Shown one piece after another: positions 17,590 through 26,138 of a stretch of 64,000 nucleotides of DNA. Location: the NCBI RefSeq assembly GCF_016595465.1, contig NZ_JAENIK010000009.1, positions 124,001 to 188,000 of the forward strand, in the 5' to 3' direction. Positions within the stretch are counted from its first letter, which is position 1. Each line of letters opens with the position of its first letter. This stretch comes from Luteolibacter yonseiensis. GTDB lineage: Bacteria; Verrucomicrobiota; Verrucomicrobiia; Verrucomicrobiales; Akkermansiaceae. A model generated the notes under the pieces. It had not been told where the DNA came from and did no database searches. It was given only the letters and a program-made list of their open reading frames with translations. The position numbers were made by a program, and so were the translations under genes.

Positions 17590-19095
17590 TTGAAAAATCT
17601 TCTCCAACTAACTGACATCCGGAAATCCTTCGGTGCCGTGCGCGCGCTCAAGGGGGTTTCCTTCGAGCTCCGCCCGGGAGAGGTCCACGCCTTGCTGGGC
17701 GAGAACGGCGCGGGGAAATCCACCCTCATCAAGGTCATCACCGGCGCGCACCAACCCGACGGGGGCACGCTCACCGTTGGCGGTGAGGTGGTCGCCCATC
17801 TCACTCCATCGAAGGCGCGCCAGCTCGGCATCGCCTGCATCTACCAACAACCCGCTCTTTTCCCCGATCTCACGGTCGCGGAGAACATCGGGTTGCGGCT
17901 GAAGAAGCCCGGCACGTTCAGCCGCGTCCGCTGGGCCGGGCAGCGTACCCAGGCGGTCGAGCTTCTGCACCGCATCGGCGCGGAAATCTCGCCGGATGCG
18001 GAGGTGCGCTCGCTCTCGATGCCGGAGCAACAATTGGTGGAGATCGCCTGCGCGCTCGGTTCCGGAGCGGAGATCGTCATCATGGACGAGCCGACCGCGT
18101 CGCTCACGCAGAAGGAGCAGCACCTGTTGTTCAAGGTCGTGCGCGACCTGCGGGCGAGCGGGGTGGGGGTGATCTACATCTCCCACCGCCTGGAGGAGAT
18201 CTTCGCCCTGGCGGACCGCGTGACCGTCTTGCGGGACGGCGAAAGCGTCGGCACGAACCAGGTGGACACTCTCAACGAATCCCAGATGATCAAGCTGATG
18301 GTGGGCCGCGAGGTTTCCTCCATCTATCCGCCTGCGGAAAGCGAACCGGCCGGTGTGGTGCTTTCATTGAAAAACCTCGGCTGCGCGGCGGGCGGGGTCG
18401 GCGGGGTGACGCTCGATGTGAGGGCGGGCGAGATCGTCGGCATGGCAGGCCTCGTTGGCGCGGGGCGGACGGAACTCGCACGGATCCTCTTCGGCATCAC
18501 TCCCGCGGACTCCGGCGAGATTTCGCTGAATGGTGAAAAGATCTCGATCCGCAGTCCGCGCGAGGCCATCGCCCATGGCATCGGCTATGTGCCGGAGGAC
18601 CGCCGCAGGCACGGGGTGATTCTGGAAATGCCCATCGCCCAGAACATGACGATGGCGATCCACCCGAAATTTTTTCCCGGCACGTGGCTCCGTTTCAAGG
18701 CGGAGGACCTGCTGGCCAATGACTTCATCCGCGACCTCGGCATCAAGGCCTATGGTCCCGACGCGCCGGGCGGCAGCCTCAGCGGTGGAAACCAGCAGAA
18801 GGTCAGCGTCGCCCGCTGGCTGGCGACGAAGCCGAAGCTGCTCATCCTCGATGAACCCACCCAAGGAGTGGATGTTGGTGCGAAGAGCGAGATCCACAGG
18901 ATCATCCGCGGCCTGGCGAAGGAGGGCCTGGCGGTGCTGATGATTTCCAGCGACCTGCCCGAGGTCCTGGGAATGAGCGACCGCGTCGCCATCATGCGTG
19001 GCGGAAAACTGGTGGACATCATCGCGAAGGAGAACGCGGACGCCCAGGCCGTCATGGCCGCCGCGCTCGGAACGAATGGAAAGGACGCCGCCTGA
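17590..19095 (+). CDS. rhaT: Sugar ABC transporter ATPase, probably rhamnose (RhaT-type)
   Basis: The 501-residue protein has two nucleotide-binding domains, as in RbsA/XylG/RhaT-type importers. The first has LLGENGAGKSTLIKV and IVIMDEPTASLTQ. The second has MAGLVGAGRTELARIL, LSGGNQQKVSVARWL and LLILDEPTQGVDVG. It starts at a TTG 30 nt after rhaA. It energises the two permeases that follow with 1-nt and 12-nt spacings. Rhamnose as substrate is inferred from rhaA upstream and the rhamnosidase downstream. Confidence 0.9.
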   Translation: MKNLLQLTDIRKSFGAVRALKGVSFELRPGEVHALLGENGAGKSTLIKVITGAHQPDGGTLTVGGEVVAHLTPSKARQLGIACIYQQPALFPDLTVAENIGLRLKKPGTFSRVRWAGQRTQAVELLHRIGAEISPDAEVRSLSMPEQQLVEIACALGSGAEIVIMDEPTASLTQKEQHLLFKVVRDLRASGVGVIYISHRLEEIFALADRVTVLRDGESVGTNQVDTLNESQMIKLMVGREVSSIYPPAESEPAGVVLSLKNLGCAAGGVGGVTLDVRAGEIVGMAGLVGAGRTELARILFGITPADSGEISLNGEKISIRSPREAIAHGIGYVPEDRRRHGVILEMPIAQNMTMAIHPKFFPGTWLRFKAEDLLANDFIRDLGIKAYGPDAPGGSLSGGNQQKVSVARWLATKPKLLILDEPTQGVDVGAKSEIHRIIRGLAKEGLAVLMISSDLPEVLGMSDRVAIMRGGKLVDIIAKENADAQAVMAAALGTNGKDAA

Positions 19096-20024
19096 TGAGC
19101 AAGTATTTCCGTGAACTCACCGTCGCGTGCGCGCTGCTGCTGCTCATCCTGCTGCTGGCCGTCCTCGCCCCGCACTTTTTCCAAGGCCAGCCGTTCGTCT
19201 CGCGGCTCACCTCGCAGATGCCCGCGCTGGTCGCCGCCATCGGCATCGCGCTGGTGATCATTTCCCGGCAGATCGACATCTCCATCGGTTCGCAATTCAG
19301 CATGTGCGCCATCGTCGCCGGTATGACCGCGGCGTCCGGACTGCCGCTGGGAGCCGCCATTGCGGCGGCCATCGGGGCCGGAGCGTTCATGGGGGCGGTC
19401 AATGGAGTGCTCGTCGCCTACCTCGGCCTGCCGAGCATCGTGGTCACGCTGGCGACGATGGTGACCTGGCAGGAAGCCCTGCGGCTGTGGCAGCAGGGAC
19501 AACTGCTCACGCTTCCCGCAGGCATCCAGTGGTTCGGTGTCAGCCAGTCGGCGGGCCAGACGATCGTCATCTCCCTGACGGCCGCGCTGCTGATCGTCGC
19601 GGCATGGTCGATGAAAAACCTTTCCGCCGGACGGTTCATCCACGCCACGGGCACGGATGCGGAGGCCGCCCGCCTCGCCGGCATCGATCCGAAGCGCACC
19701 ACCTTCGGGGTCTTCGTGCTGATGGGCGCGCTGGCCGGTCTGGCAGCGGTGCTGAACATGGTCCAGTCCCCCCAGGTGCAGCCGAACTGTGGCGACGGGC
19801 TCGAGCTCAAGGCCATCGCCGCCGCGGTTGTCGGCGGCGTCGCGATCAGCGGCGGGCGTGGCACGCTGTGGGGCGTCTTGCTGGGGATGCTGCTGCTGGC
19901 GAACGTGAATCCCGCGCTGACCCACCTGCATTTCGAACCCTATTGGGAAAAAGCCATCCAGGGCCTTGTCATCCTGCTCGCCGTGGTGGCGGACGGCATC
20001 CGCACCCGGAAGAAATCCATCTAA
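19095..20024 (+). CDS. rhaP: Sugar ABC transporter permease 1 (RhaP-type)
   Basis: The 309-residue protein has about eight hydrophobic segments and the BPD_transp_2 (CUT2) pattern IDISIGSQFSMCAIVAGM and AIAAAVVGGVAISGGRGTLWG. It begins at an ATG overlapping the ATPase stop by one base (TGATG). It pairs with the next permease as an inner-membrane heterodimer. Confidence 0.9.
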   Translation: MSKYFRELTVACALLLLILLLAVLAPHFFQGQPFVSRLTSQMPALVAAIGIALVIISRQIDISIGSQFSMCAIVAGMTAASGLPLGAAIAAAIGAGAFMGAVNGVLVAYLGLPSIVVTLATMVTWQEALRLWQQGQLLTLPAGIQWFGVSQSAGQTIVISLTAALLIVAAWSMKNLSAGRFIHATGTDAEAARLAGIDPKRTTFGVFVLMGALAGLAAVLNMVQSPQVQPNCGDGLELKAIAAAVVGGVAISGGRGTLWGVLLGMLLLANVNPALTHLHFEPYWEKAIQGLVILLAVVADGIRTRKKSI

Positions 20025-20036
20025 CAGACCGCAGCC

Positions 20037-21089
20037 ATGTCAAACCCAAGGTCGTTCTCCATCAAGTCCCTCCTCGCCCGTCACGAGACGGTGCTGGTGC
20101 TGGTGATCCTTTTCGAAGTGATCCTCTTCCAGGCCCTCGGAAACAATTTCCTCGTCGGCAGGAACATCTCCAACGTCTTCCGCCACTCGGTGGAGATCGG
20201 TCTGCTCGCGCTGGCGATGACGCCGGTCATCCTCACCGGCGGCATCGATCTTTCCGTCGGCTCGATGATGGGCCTGTGCGCGGTGCTCTTCGGCATGATG
20301 GTGAACAGCCTCGGCCTCGATCCGTGGCTCGCCGGTGCCCTGGCCATCGCCTTCGGTGCAATGGGCGGCGGATTGAACGCGGTGCTCATCACCCGGTTGA
20401 ACCTGCCACCGCTGATCGTCACGCTCGGGACCTTCTCGCTTTTCCGCGGTCTGGCGGAAGCGCTGACGAAAGGCTCGGAATCCTACTCCGGTTTCTCCCC
20501 ATCCTTCCTTGCCTTGGGAAACGCGGACATCGCGGGACTGCCCACGCAGATCTGGGTGTTCATCTTCGTCGCGCTGGGAATCTGGCTTCTGGTCCACCGC
20601 ACCACCGTCGGCCGTTCGTTCCGCGCCATCGGCTATGCGGCGGACGGAGCGCGTTACGCGGGCATCCCGGTGGCGAGGAACACCAGCATCGCCTACATGC
20701 TGGCCGGGGCGGTCGCGGGACTGGCCGCCGTGATCCTCGTCTCACGCCTGGGCGAGGCCCGGGCGAACGCCGGCATCGGTTACGAGCTGCTGGCCATCAC
20801 CGCCGTGGTGCTCGGAGGTGTGAGCATATTCGGCGGTTCCGGCACGGTGGCGGGCACTTTCCTCGGCTGGATCTCGCTGGCCATCCTGAACAACGGCCTC
20901 ACCCGCATTTCCGACTACCGCATCTTCGACCAACCGGTGGCGAGCGTCGCCCGCGAGCTTTCCGGCCTGCTCACCGGCCTGCTGCTGCTCACCGCCCTGG
21001 CCATCGGAGCCACCACGAAAACGCTGGCCGTGCGCCGCGCCCGCAAGCAATCTCTCGCCAATCTGAAACCCAATCCAGCCAACCCATGA
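20037..21089 (+). CDS. rhaQ: Sugar ABC transporter permease 2 (RhaQ-type)
   Basis: The 350-residue CUT2 permease shows GGIDLSVGSMMGLCAVLFGM and TAVVLGGVSIFGGSGTVAG with multiple membrane spans. A longer cytoplasmic C-terminal tail is basic (RRARKQSLANLK). Its stop overlaps the next start (ATGA). It acts with RhaP in the same transporter. Confidence 0.9.
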   Translation: MSNPRSFSIKSLLARHETVLVLVILFEVILFQALGNNFLVGRNISNVFRHSVEIGLLALAMTPVILTGGIDLSVGSMMGLCAVLFGMMVNSLGLDPWLAGALAIAFGAMGGGLNAVLITRLNLPPLIVTLGTFSLFRGLAEALTKGSESYSGFSPSFLALGNADIAGLPTQIWVFIFVALGIWLLVHRTTVGRSFRAIGYAADGARYAGIPVARNTSIAYMLAGAVAGLAAVILVSRLGEARANAGIGYELLAITAVVLGGVSIFGGSGTVAGTFLGWISLAILNNGLTRISDYRIFDQPVASVARELSGLLTGLLLLTALAIGATTKTLAVRRARKQSLANLKPNPANP

Positions 21090-22075
21090 AACGCAAGACC
21101 TTCATCGCCTCGCTCGCGCTCCTCGCCGCGCTTCCATTTGTTTCCTGCAGCAAATCCGAGTCCAAGGGCAAGCTCACCATCGCCCTGCTCCCGAAGAGCA
21201 AGGGCAACCAATACTTCGTCACCTGTGAGAAGGGCGCCCGCGCCGCCGCCGCGGATCTCGACGCCGAGCTGAAATTCGACGGACCGATCAATTCGGATCC
21301 GGCCAAGCAGAACGAGATCGTCGAGAACTGGATCACCGATGGCGTCGATGTCATCGTCGCCTCCTGTGAAAACAAGGACTCCATCTCCACCGCCCTGAAG
21401 AAGGCGCAGTCGTCCGGCATCAAGGTCGTCACCTTCGACGCGGACGCGCAGAAGGACGCCCGTTCGTTTTTCGTGAACCAGGCGACGCCGCAGGGCATCG
21501 GCCAGCAGCTCATGGACACCGCCGCCTCCCTCACGGGCGGCGAGGGCGAGTTCGCCATCATCACCGGCACCCTGACCGCCGCGAACCTGAACGAGTGGAT
21601 CAAGTACATCAAGGAGCAGAACGCGGCGAAGTATCCGAACATGAAGCTCGTGGACATCAAGCCGTGCGACGACCAGAAGGACAAGGCGCAGCAGGAAGCC
21701 ACGAACCTCCTCAGCGCCCACCCGAATCTCAAGGCCATCGTCGCCGTGTGCTCGCCCGCCGTTCCCGGCGCGGCGGAGGCGGTGAAACAGGCTGGAAAAA
21801 CAGGTGCCGTCAAGGTCCTCGGCCTCGGCCTGCCCAGCGAGAACCGCACCTACGTCAAGGACGGCGTGACCCAGGCGGTCATCCTATGGAAAGTGGAGGA
21901 CCTCGGCTACCTGTCCGTGATGGCGGGTGCCGCCGTCGCCAAAGGCGAGCTCAAACCCGGCGCGGCCGACTTCACCGCGGGCAAGCTCGGGAAAATGACG
22001 GTCGAGGGCGACAACATCATCCTCGGCAAGCCGTTCGTCTTCACCAAGGAAAACATCGACCAGTTCGATTTCTAA
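21086..22075 (+). CDS. rhaS: Sugar ABC transporter substrate-binding protein (RhaS-type)
   Basis: The 329-residue protein has a signal sequence ending FVSCSKSES, so it is probably a lipoprotein. It then has the periplasmic-binding fold of the ribose/rhamnose class (KLTIALLPKSKGNQYFVTCE, DGVDVIVASCENKDSISTAL, GIKVVTFDADAQKDAR). Type I sugar-binding proteins of about 310-340 residues are usual in CUT2 importers. It delivers sugar, probably rhamnose, to RhaP/RhaQ. The ATG at 21086 overlaps the permease stop. Confidence 0.9.
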   Translation: MKRKTFIASLALLAALPFVSCSKSESKGKLTIALLPKSKGNQYFVTCEKGARAAAADLDAELKFDGPINSDPAKQNEIVENWITDGVDVIVASCENKDSISTALKKAQSSGIKVVTFDADAQKDARSFFVNQATPQGIGQQLMDTAASLTGGEGEFAIITGTLTAANLNEWIKYIKEQNAAKYPNMKLVDIKPCDDQKDKAQQEATNLLSAHPNLKAIVAVCSPAVPGAAEAVKQAGKTGAVKVLGLGLPSENRTYVKDGVTQAVILWKVEDLGYLSVMAGAAVAKGELKPGAADFTAGKLGKMTVEGDNIILGKPFVFTKENIDQFDF

Positions 22076-22093
22076 CAGCCCGTCCGGTTTCCG

Positions 22094-23821
22094 ATGAAAC
22101 TCATTCCCTGTCTCGCCGCCGCGGCCTTTTCCGCGGCGGTCCTTCCCTGCCGCGCGCTTCCCGCCGCCGTCGCCGAGGTCGCGGAAAAAAGCGCGCTCAC
22201 CTCCTTTGTCGTCCGGCCGAAGCATGTGGTGTGGGCATCGGGAGCGGGTGTTGAAGATCCGGAAAACCTGCTCAAGCCGCACAGCGGCCAGGCCGTGCTC
22301 GTGGAGCCGGTGCCGCCGCTGGTGGTGAAGCCCGGTGGCGCGGTCGTCATTGATTTCGGAGTGGAGATCGTCGGTTCCGTCGATCTCTTCACACCGCAGA
22401 CACCCGGCAAGGACATGCCTTCCGTCCGGCTGCGGTTCGGTGAATCCGTCGCGGAAACGATGGTGGACATCGGCGAGCGCGGCGCGCAGAACGACCATGC
22501 GCTGCGCGACCAGGTGGTGAAGCTGCCGTGGCTCGGCAAGACGACCGTCGGTCCCAGCGGCTTCCGCTTCCTGCGGATCGACAACGCGGATCCGAAAACG
22601 GACGTGCGGCTCAGCCAGGTCCGCGCGGTGCTCACCCTGCGCGACGTCCCCTACGTCGGCTCCTTCAAGTGCTCGGACGAGCGGCTGAACCGGATATGGG
22701 ATACCGGTGCCTACACCGTCCACCTCAACATGCAGGACTACCTTTGGGATGGCATCAAGCGCGACCGGCTCGTCTGGCTGGGCGACATGCATCCGGAGGT
22801 CAGCGTCATCAGCAGCGTCTTCGGCTACAACGAGGTCGTCCCGAAGAGCCTGGACATGACCCGGGATGTCACCCCCGTCACCGAATGGATGAACGGCATC
22901 AGCTCCTATTCCATGTGGTGGATCCTGATCCACGAGGAGTGGTACCTCCAGAACGGGAATCTCGATTATCTCAAGCAGCAGCAGGCCTACCTGACCGCAT
23001 TGCTCAAGCGTCTCGCCACCCATGTGGATGCGGATGGCAGGGAGACCCTGGACGGCATGCGTTTCCTCGACTGGCCGACGTTTGAAAACAAGACCGCCGT
23101 GCACGAGGGCCTCCAGGCGATGATGACGCTCACCATGGAAAGCGGCGCGCGATTGGCGGAAATCCTCGGCGACCGGGAAACCGCGGAGCTCTGCACGGAG
23201 ACGGCCGCGCGGCTTCGCAGGCACCAGCCCGAGTCCAGCGGCCGCAAGTCACCCGCGGCGCTTCTCTCCATCGCGGGATTCCGTGAACCGTCGGAGGTTT
23301 CCGATGCTGTCTTGAAAAAAGACGGGCCGCGGGACCTGAGCACGTTCTACGGATTCTATGTTCTCAACGCCCTTGCGAAATCGGGTGACATCGACACCGG
23401 CCTCGACTTCATCAGCCAATACTGGGGCGGCATGCTTGACTTCGGCGCGACCACCTTTTGGGAAGACTTCGATCTCGACTGGACGAAGGACGCGGGACCG
23501 ATCGACCAACCGGTCGCGCCGGGTAAAAAAGACCTGCACGGGGATTTCGGCGCGCATTGTTACGTCGGCTTCCGCCACAGTTTCTGCCACGGCTGGGCGG
23601 GCGGGCCGACGGCATGGTTGAGCAGGAACGTGCTGGGTGTCGCACCCGTGGCTCCCGGCTGTGCCAAGGTGAGGATCACGCCGGATCTCGGCCGTCTCAA
23701 GTGGGCGGAGGGGACCTACCCGACTCCGAAAGGCGCGATCCATGTGCGCCACGAACGCCAGGCGGACGGAACCATCAAGTCCGTGGTGAAACTGCCCGAT
23801 GGGGTGGAGGAAGTGAAGTGA
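22094..23821 (+). CDS. Secreted alpha-L-rhamnosidase-like glycoside hydrolase (GH78-like)
   Basis: The 575-residue protein has a signal peptide (MKLIPCLAAAAFSAAVLPCR), an N-terminal beta-sandwich region (PGGAVVIDFGVEIVGSVDLF) and an (alpha/alpha)6-barrel with LNMQDYLWDGIKRDRLVWLGDMHPEV. In GH78 enzymes the corresponding D-G-x-K-R-D-R-x-x-W-x-G-D segment forms the active site. A C-terminal beta domain (VAPVAPGCAKVRITPD) follows. GH78 releases terminal L-rhamnose from glycans, so the island joins release, import and isomerisation. Substrate is inferred. It ends the operon, 18 nt after the binding protein. Confidence 0.88.
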   Translation: MKLIPCLAAAAFSAAVLPCRALPAAVAEVAEKSALTSFVVRPKHVVWASGAGVEDPENLLKPHSGQAVLVEPVPPLVVKPGGAVVIDFGVEIVGSVDLFTPQTPGKDMPSVRLRFGESVAETMVDIGERGAQNDHALRDQVVKLPWLGKTTVGPSGFRFLRIDNADPKTDVRLSQVRAVLTLRDVPYVGSFKCSDERLNRIWDTGAYTVHLNMQDYLWDGIKRDRLVWLGDMHPEVSVISSVFGYNEVVPKSLDMTRDVTPVTEWMNGISSYSMWWILIHEEWYLQNGNLDYLKQQQAYLTALLKRLATHVDADGRETLDGMRFLDWPTFENKTAVHEGLQAMMTLTMESGARLAEILGDRETAELCTETAARLRRHQPESSGRKSPAALLSIAGFREPSEVSDAVLKKDGPRDLSTFYGFYVLNALAKSGDIDTGLDFISQYWGGMLDFGATTFWEDFDLDWTKDAGPIDQPVAPGKKDLHGDFGAHCYVGFRHSFCHGWAGGPTAWLSRNVLGVAPVAPGCAKVRITPDLGRLKWAEGTYPTPKGAIHVRHERQADGTIKSVVKLPDGVEEVK

Positions 23822-23951
23822 GGCTCCCCGCCCGGAGGCTGCCCGCCCCCTGATCCATTGTCATGTGGGAAGCCGCAATCTCCGGTTTTTCCGGACGTTT
23901 TTTCGACCACCGGGCTAGACCGCGCTGTATCGACCCATTACCCTTTATCCC

Positions 23952-25151
23952 GTGAAACCAAGCCAGACCGCCCAATCTCCCTCCAATCCCGATCTCGAGA
24001 TCAAGGACGCGCAGTTGATTTTCAACCGTGTGTGGAAGGAGCTGGACGAGGAGATCGGCCGGGAGAACCTGCGGTTTCCGAAGGAGCTCATCCTGCTCGG
24101 CGGAGCGCCCGGCTCGGGGAAAGGCACCAACACCGCCTTCATCTGCGAGGTGCGCGGAATTTCCTCCCCGCCCATCGTCATCAGCCAGTTGTTGGATTCT
24201 CCGGACGCGCGGAAGATCAAGGCAAACGGCGGCATGGTCGGGGACGAGGAGGTGCTGCGCCTCCTCCTGCGCGAGCTGCTCAAACCGGAGTTCCGGGACA
24301 GCGCGGTGCTCGACGGCTTCCCCCGGACGACCGTGCAGGTGGAGTGCCTGAAAATGTTCTATGACCAGATGATCTCGCTGCGCCGTGAGTTCTCAAACAC
24401 CGGCCAGGCGCATTTCTTCCGCCAGCCGACCTTCCACATCATCCTGCTCTTCGTGGATGAGTCGGAAAGCATCGCCCGCCAGCTCAAGCGCGGACGCGAG
24501 GCGCAGGCGCACAACGCGGAAGTCCGCCAGTCCGGCGTGGGAGAGCTGGAGGAGGAGCGGGCCACCGACTTCGATCCCGCGCTCGCGCGCAACCGCTACC
24601 GCACGTTCAAGGAGAAGACCTACGGCGCGCTCGTTTCGCTGAAGCAGATCTTCCACTATCATTTCATCAACGCGCAGGCCCCCATCGAGATCGTCCAGCG
24701 CAACATCATCAACGAGCTCGAATACCAAAGCTCGCTGGAACTCGATCCGCGCACCTTCGACACGATGCGCCACATCCCGCTGGCCGACGAGATCGTGCTC
24801 AACGCCCGCCAGGAACTTGTCAACCGGCTCGATGGTTACCAGGTCGAGCACCCGGAGCTGATGCAGGCGGTCGTCGATTTCATCCAGGGAAAGATGATGC
24901 CCGTCATCAAGCGCTACGCCATCAGCGGACGCACGATGATCAACACCGAGGAGCCGTTGTTCACCGATCCCGTCGCCATCGCCATTCTCATCGACATCTT
25001 CTCGGAGCGGGGCTTCCGGGCAAGCGTGGACATCCACATCCAGGACATCCCCGAACGCTTCGACCTGGAAACCGGCCTCATCGAGACCCGGTCCAAGCGT
25101 GTCTACCGCATACTGGTCCTGTTCAACGGCTCGAAGATCCGCAGGGGCTGA
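23952..25151 (+). CDS. Adenylate-kinase-like nucleoside monophosphate kinase with C-terminal extension
   Basis: The 399-residue protein starts at a GTG. Walker A is at about 50-59 (GGAPGSGKGT); VLDGFPRT and an NMP-binding segment follow, and the basic region QLKRGREAQAHN resembles a LID. The kinase core ends near residue 230. The last ~170 residues (about RHIPLADEIVLNARQELVNR to the end) are not part of adenylate kinase and show no motif I recognise. Normal Adk is about 215 residues. Phosphoryl transfer between NMP and NTP is a family inference. Confidence 0.75.
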   Translation: MKPSQTAQSPSNPDLEIKDAQLIFNRVWKELDEEIGRENLRFPKELILLGGAPGSGKGTNTAFICEVRGISSPPIVISQLLDSPDARKIKANGGMVGDEEVLRLLLRELLKPEFRDSAVLDGFPRTTVQVECLKMFYDQMISLRREFSNTGQAHFFRQPTFHIILLFVDESESIARQLKRGREAQAHNAEVRQSGVGELEEERATDFDPALARNRYRTFKEKTYGALVSLKQIFHYHFINAQAPIEIVQRNIINELEYQSSLELDPRTFDTMRHIPLADEIVLNARQELVNRLDGYQVEHPELMQAVVDFIQGKMMPVIKRYAISGRTMINTEEPLFTDPVAIAILIDIFSERGFRASVDIHIQDIPERFDLETGLIETRSKRVYRILVLFNGSKIRRG

Positions 25152-25199
25152 TACCTTTTCACGGGAAAAGCGACCTTGCATCCCGTTCGCCAGAACCAT

Positions 25200-25384
25200 G
25201 GACCGCGCGCGGTTCGCCGCCGCTTTCCGTAGCCAGCTTGCTGGTACGGCGGTGGATCGGCGTACCGCTCCCGCGTACCCCACCGCAGGCTGGCGCAAGG
25301 GGGATGTCACGCCATGAAAAATACGGACCGTCACCCCGGCCAGCAAGCTGGCGGAGGAAAGCGGCAGCGAGCTGCGCGCAGTCC
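25200..25384. repeat. 185-bp inverted-repeat element, copy 2
   Basis: Arms 25200-25244 and 25339-25384 are imperfect reverse complements. The right arm shares CAGCAAGCTGGC and AAAGCGGCAG and GCGCGCAGTCC with the right arm at 8237-8280. The central segments align in opposite orientation. The gap 25152-25502 otherwise holds only the TetR operator. Confidence 0.7.
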
Positions 25385-25475
25385 AAAGCTTCGCCATCCG
25401 TCGGCCGTTCCGTCGAAAACCGCTCCTCCCGGAAATTTTTTCGTTTGCGTCCTCCATCGCCCGGGTGTATTCCGA

Positions 25476-25495
25476 ATGCAAGCAACCGCTTGCAT
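25476..25495. promoter_or_regulatory. Palindromic operator upstream of tetR
   Basis: ATGCAAGC and GCTTGCAT are perfect 8-nt inverted arms around AACC, ending 7 nt before the tetR start. The size and location are typical of TetR-family autoregulation. Repression of this operon by the adjacent regulator is inferred. Confidence 0.75.
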
Positions 25496-25502
25496 GCATC
25501 CT

Positions 25503-26138
25503 ATGAGTTCTTCCTCCCCGCCCGCCGGATCCGCCGCCGAGAAACTCCTCGACGCCGCCATCGTGGTTTTTTCCCGCTCCGGCATCGGCAGCGCGACGAC
25601 GCGCGAGATCGCGAAGGAGGCGGGGGTGAACGAGGTGACCTTGTTCCGGAATTTCCAGAACAAGCAGGGACTTCTCTCGGCGGTGCTCGAGCGGGCGTTC
25701 CTGCCATCCGCGGAACAGCGGTCGGTCCCCGGAAAAACCGTGGGCACCGGTGCGGGTCTGGAGGAGGTGCTGATGGAGTTCGCGGCGGTGGATTTCGAGA
25801 GGAAGCAGCGGAACATCGCGCTGATGCGGGTGCTGCTCGGCGAGGTGCATTGCCTGGGTGATCAGGAAACGGAGGTGCTGCGGCGGATTTTCAAGCCGTG
25901 GAAAGAGGAACTCGCCTCCCGCCTGCGGGAGGCGCAGGAACTCGGCCTGGTGCGTGCGGAGGTGAATCCGGTGATCATCGTGGATCAACTGGTGGCCATG
26001 CTATTCATCGGCGCGCTGCGGGCGGAGACGATGAAGTGCCTCGAATATGACGCGCCGACCTATCTGAAATCGTGCGTCGGAACGATCCTCCACGCCATTC
26101 AAGCACCGAAGGCCGCAAGGAAAAGGAAGAAGCCATGA
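25503..26138 (+). CDS. TetR-family transcriptional repressor of the efflux operon
   Basis: The 211-residue regulator has an N-terminal helix-turn-helix (AAEKLLDAAIVVFSRSGIGS, then TTREIAKEAGVNEVTLFRNF) and a long helical ligand-binding domain. I chose the start MSSSSPPAGSAAEK at 25503, because upstream ATGs lie within the operator palindrome. Its stop overlaps the transporter start (ATGA). It probably represses itself and the two efflux genes until a toxic ligand binds. Confidence 0.9.
   Translation: MSSSSPPAGSAAEKLLDAAIVVFSRSGIGSATTREIAKEAGVNEVTLFRNFQNKQGLLSAVLERAFLPSAEQRSVPGKTVGTGAGLEEVLMEFAAVDFERKQRNIALMRVLLGEVHCLGDQETEVLRRIFKPWKEELASRLREAQELGLVRAEVNPVIIVDQLVAMLFIGALRAETMKCLEYDAPTYLKSCVGTILHAIQAPKAARKRKKP

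Noticed and set aside
19127..22075. 982-residue plus-strand frame spanning both permeases and the binding protein
   Set aside because: Only the last third (from 21086) is a real gene; the first two thirds are an off-frame reading of the permease genes.
25314..25502. 63-residue N-terminal extension of the TetR protein
   Set aside because: It would read through the inverted-repeat arm and the operator palindrome; the start at 25503 gives a normal TetR.
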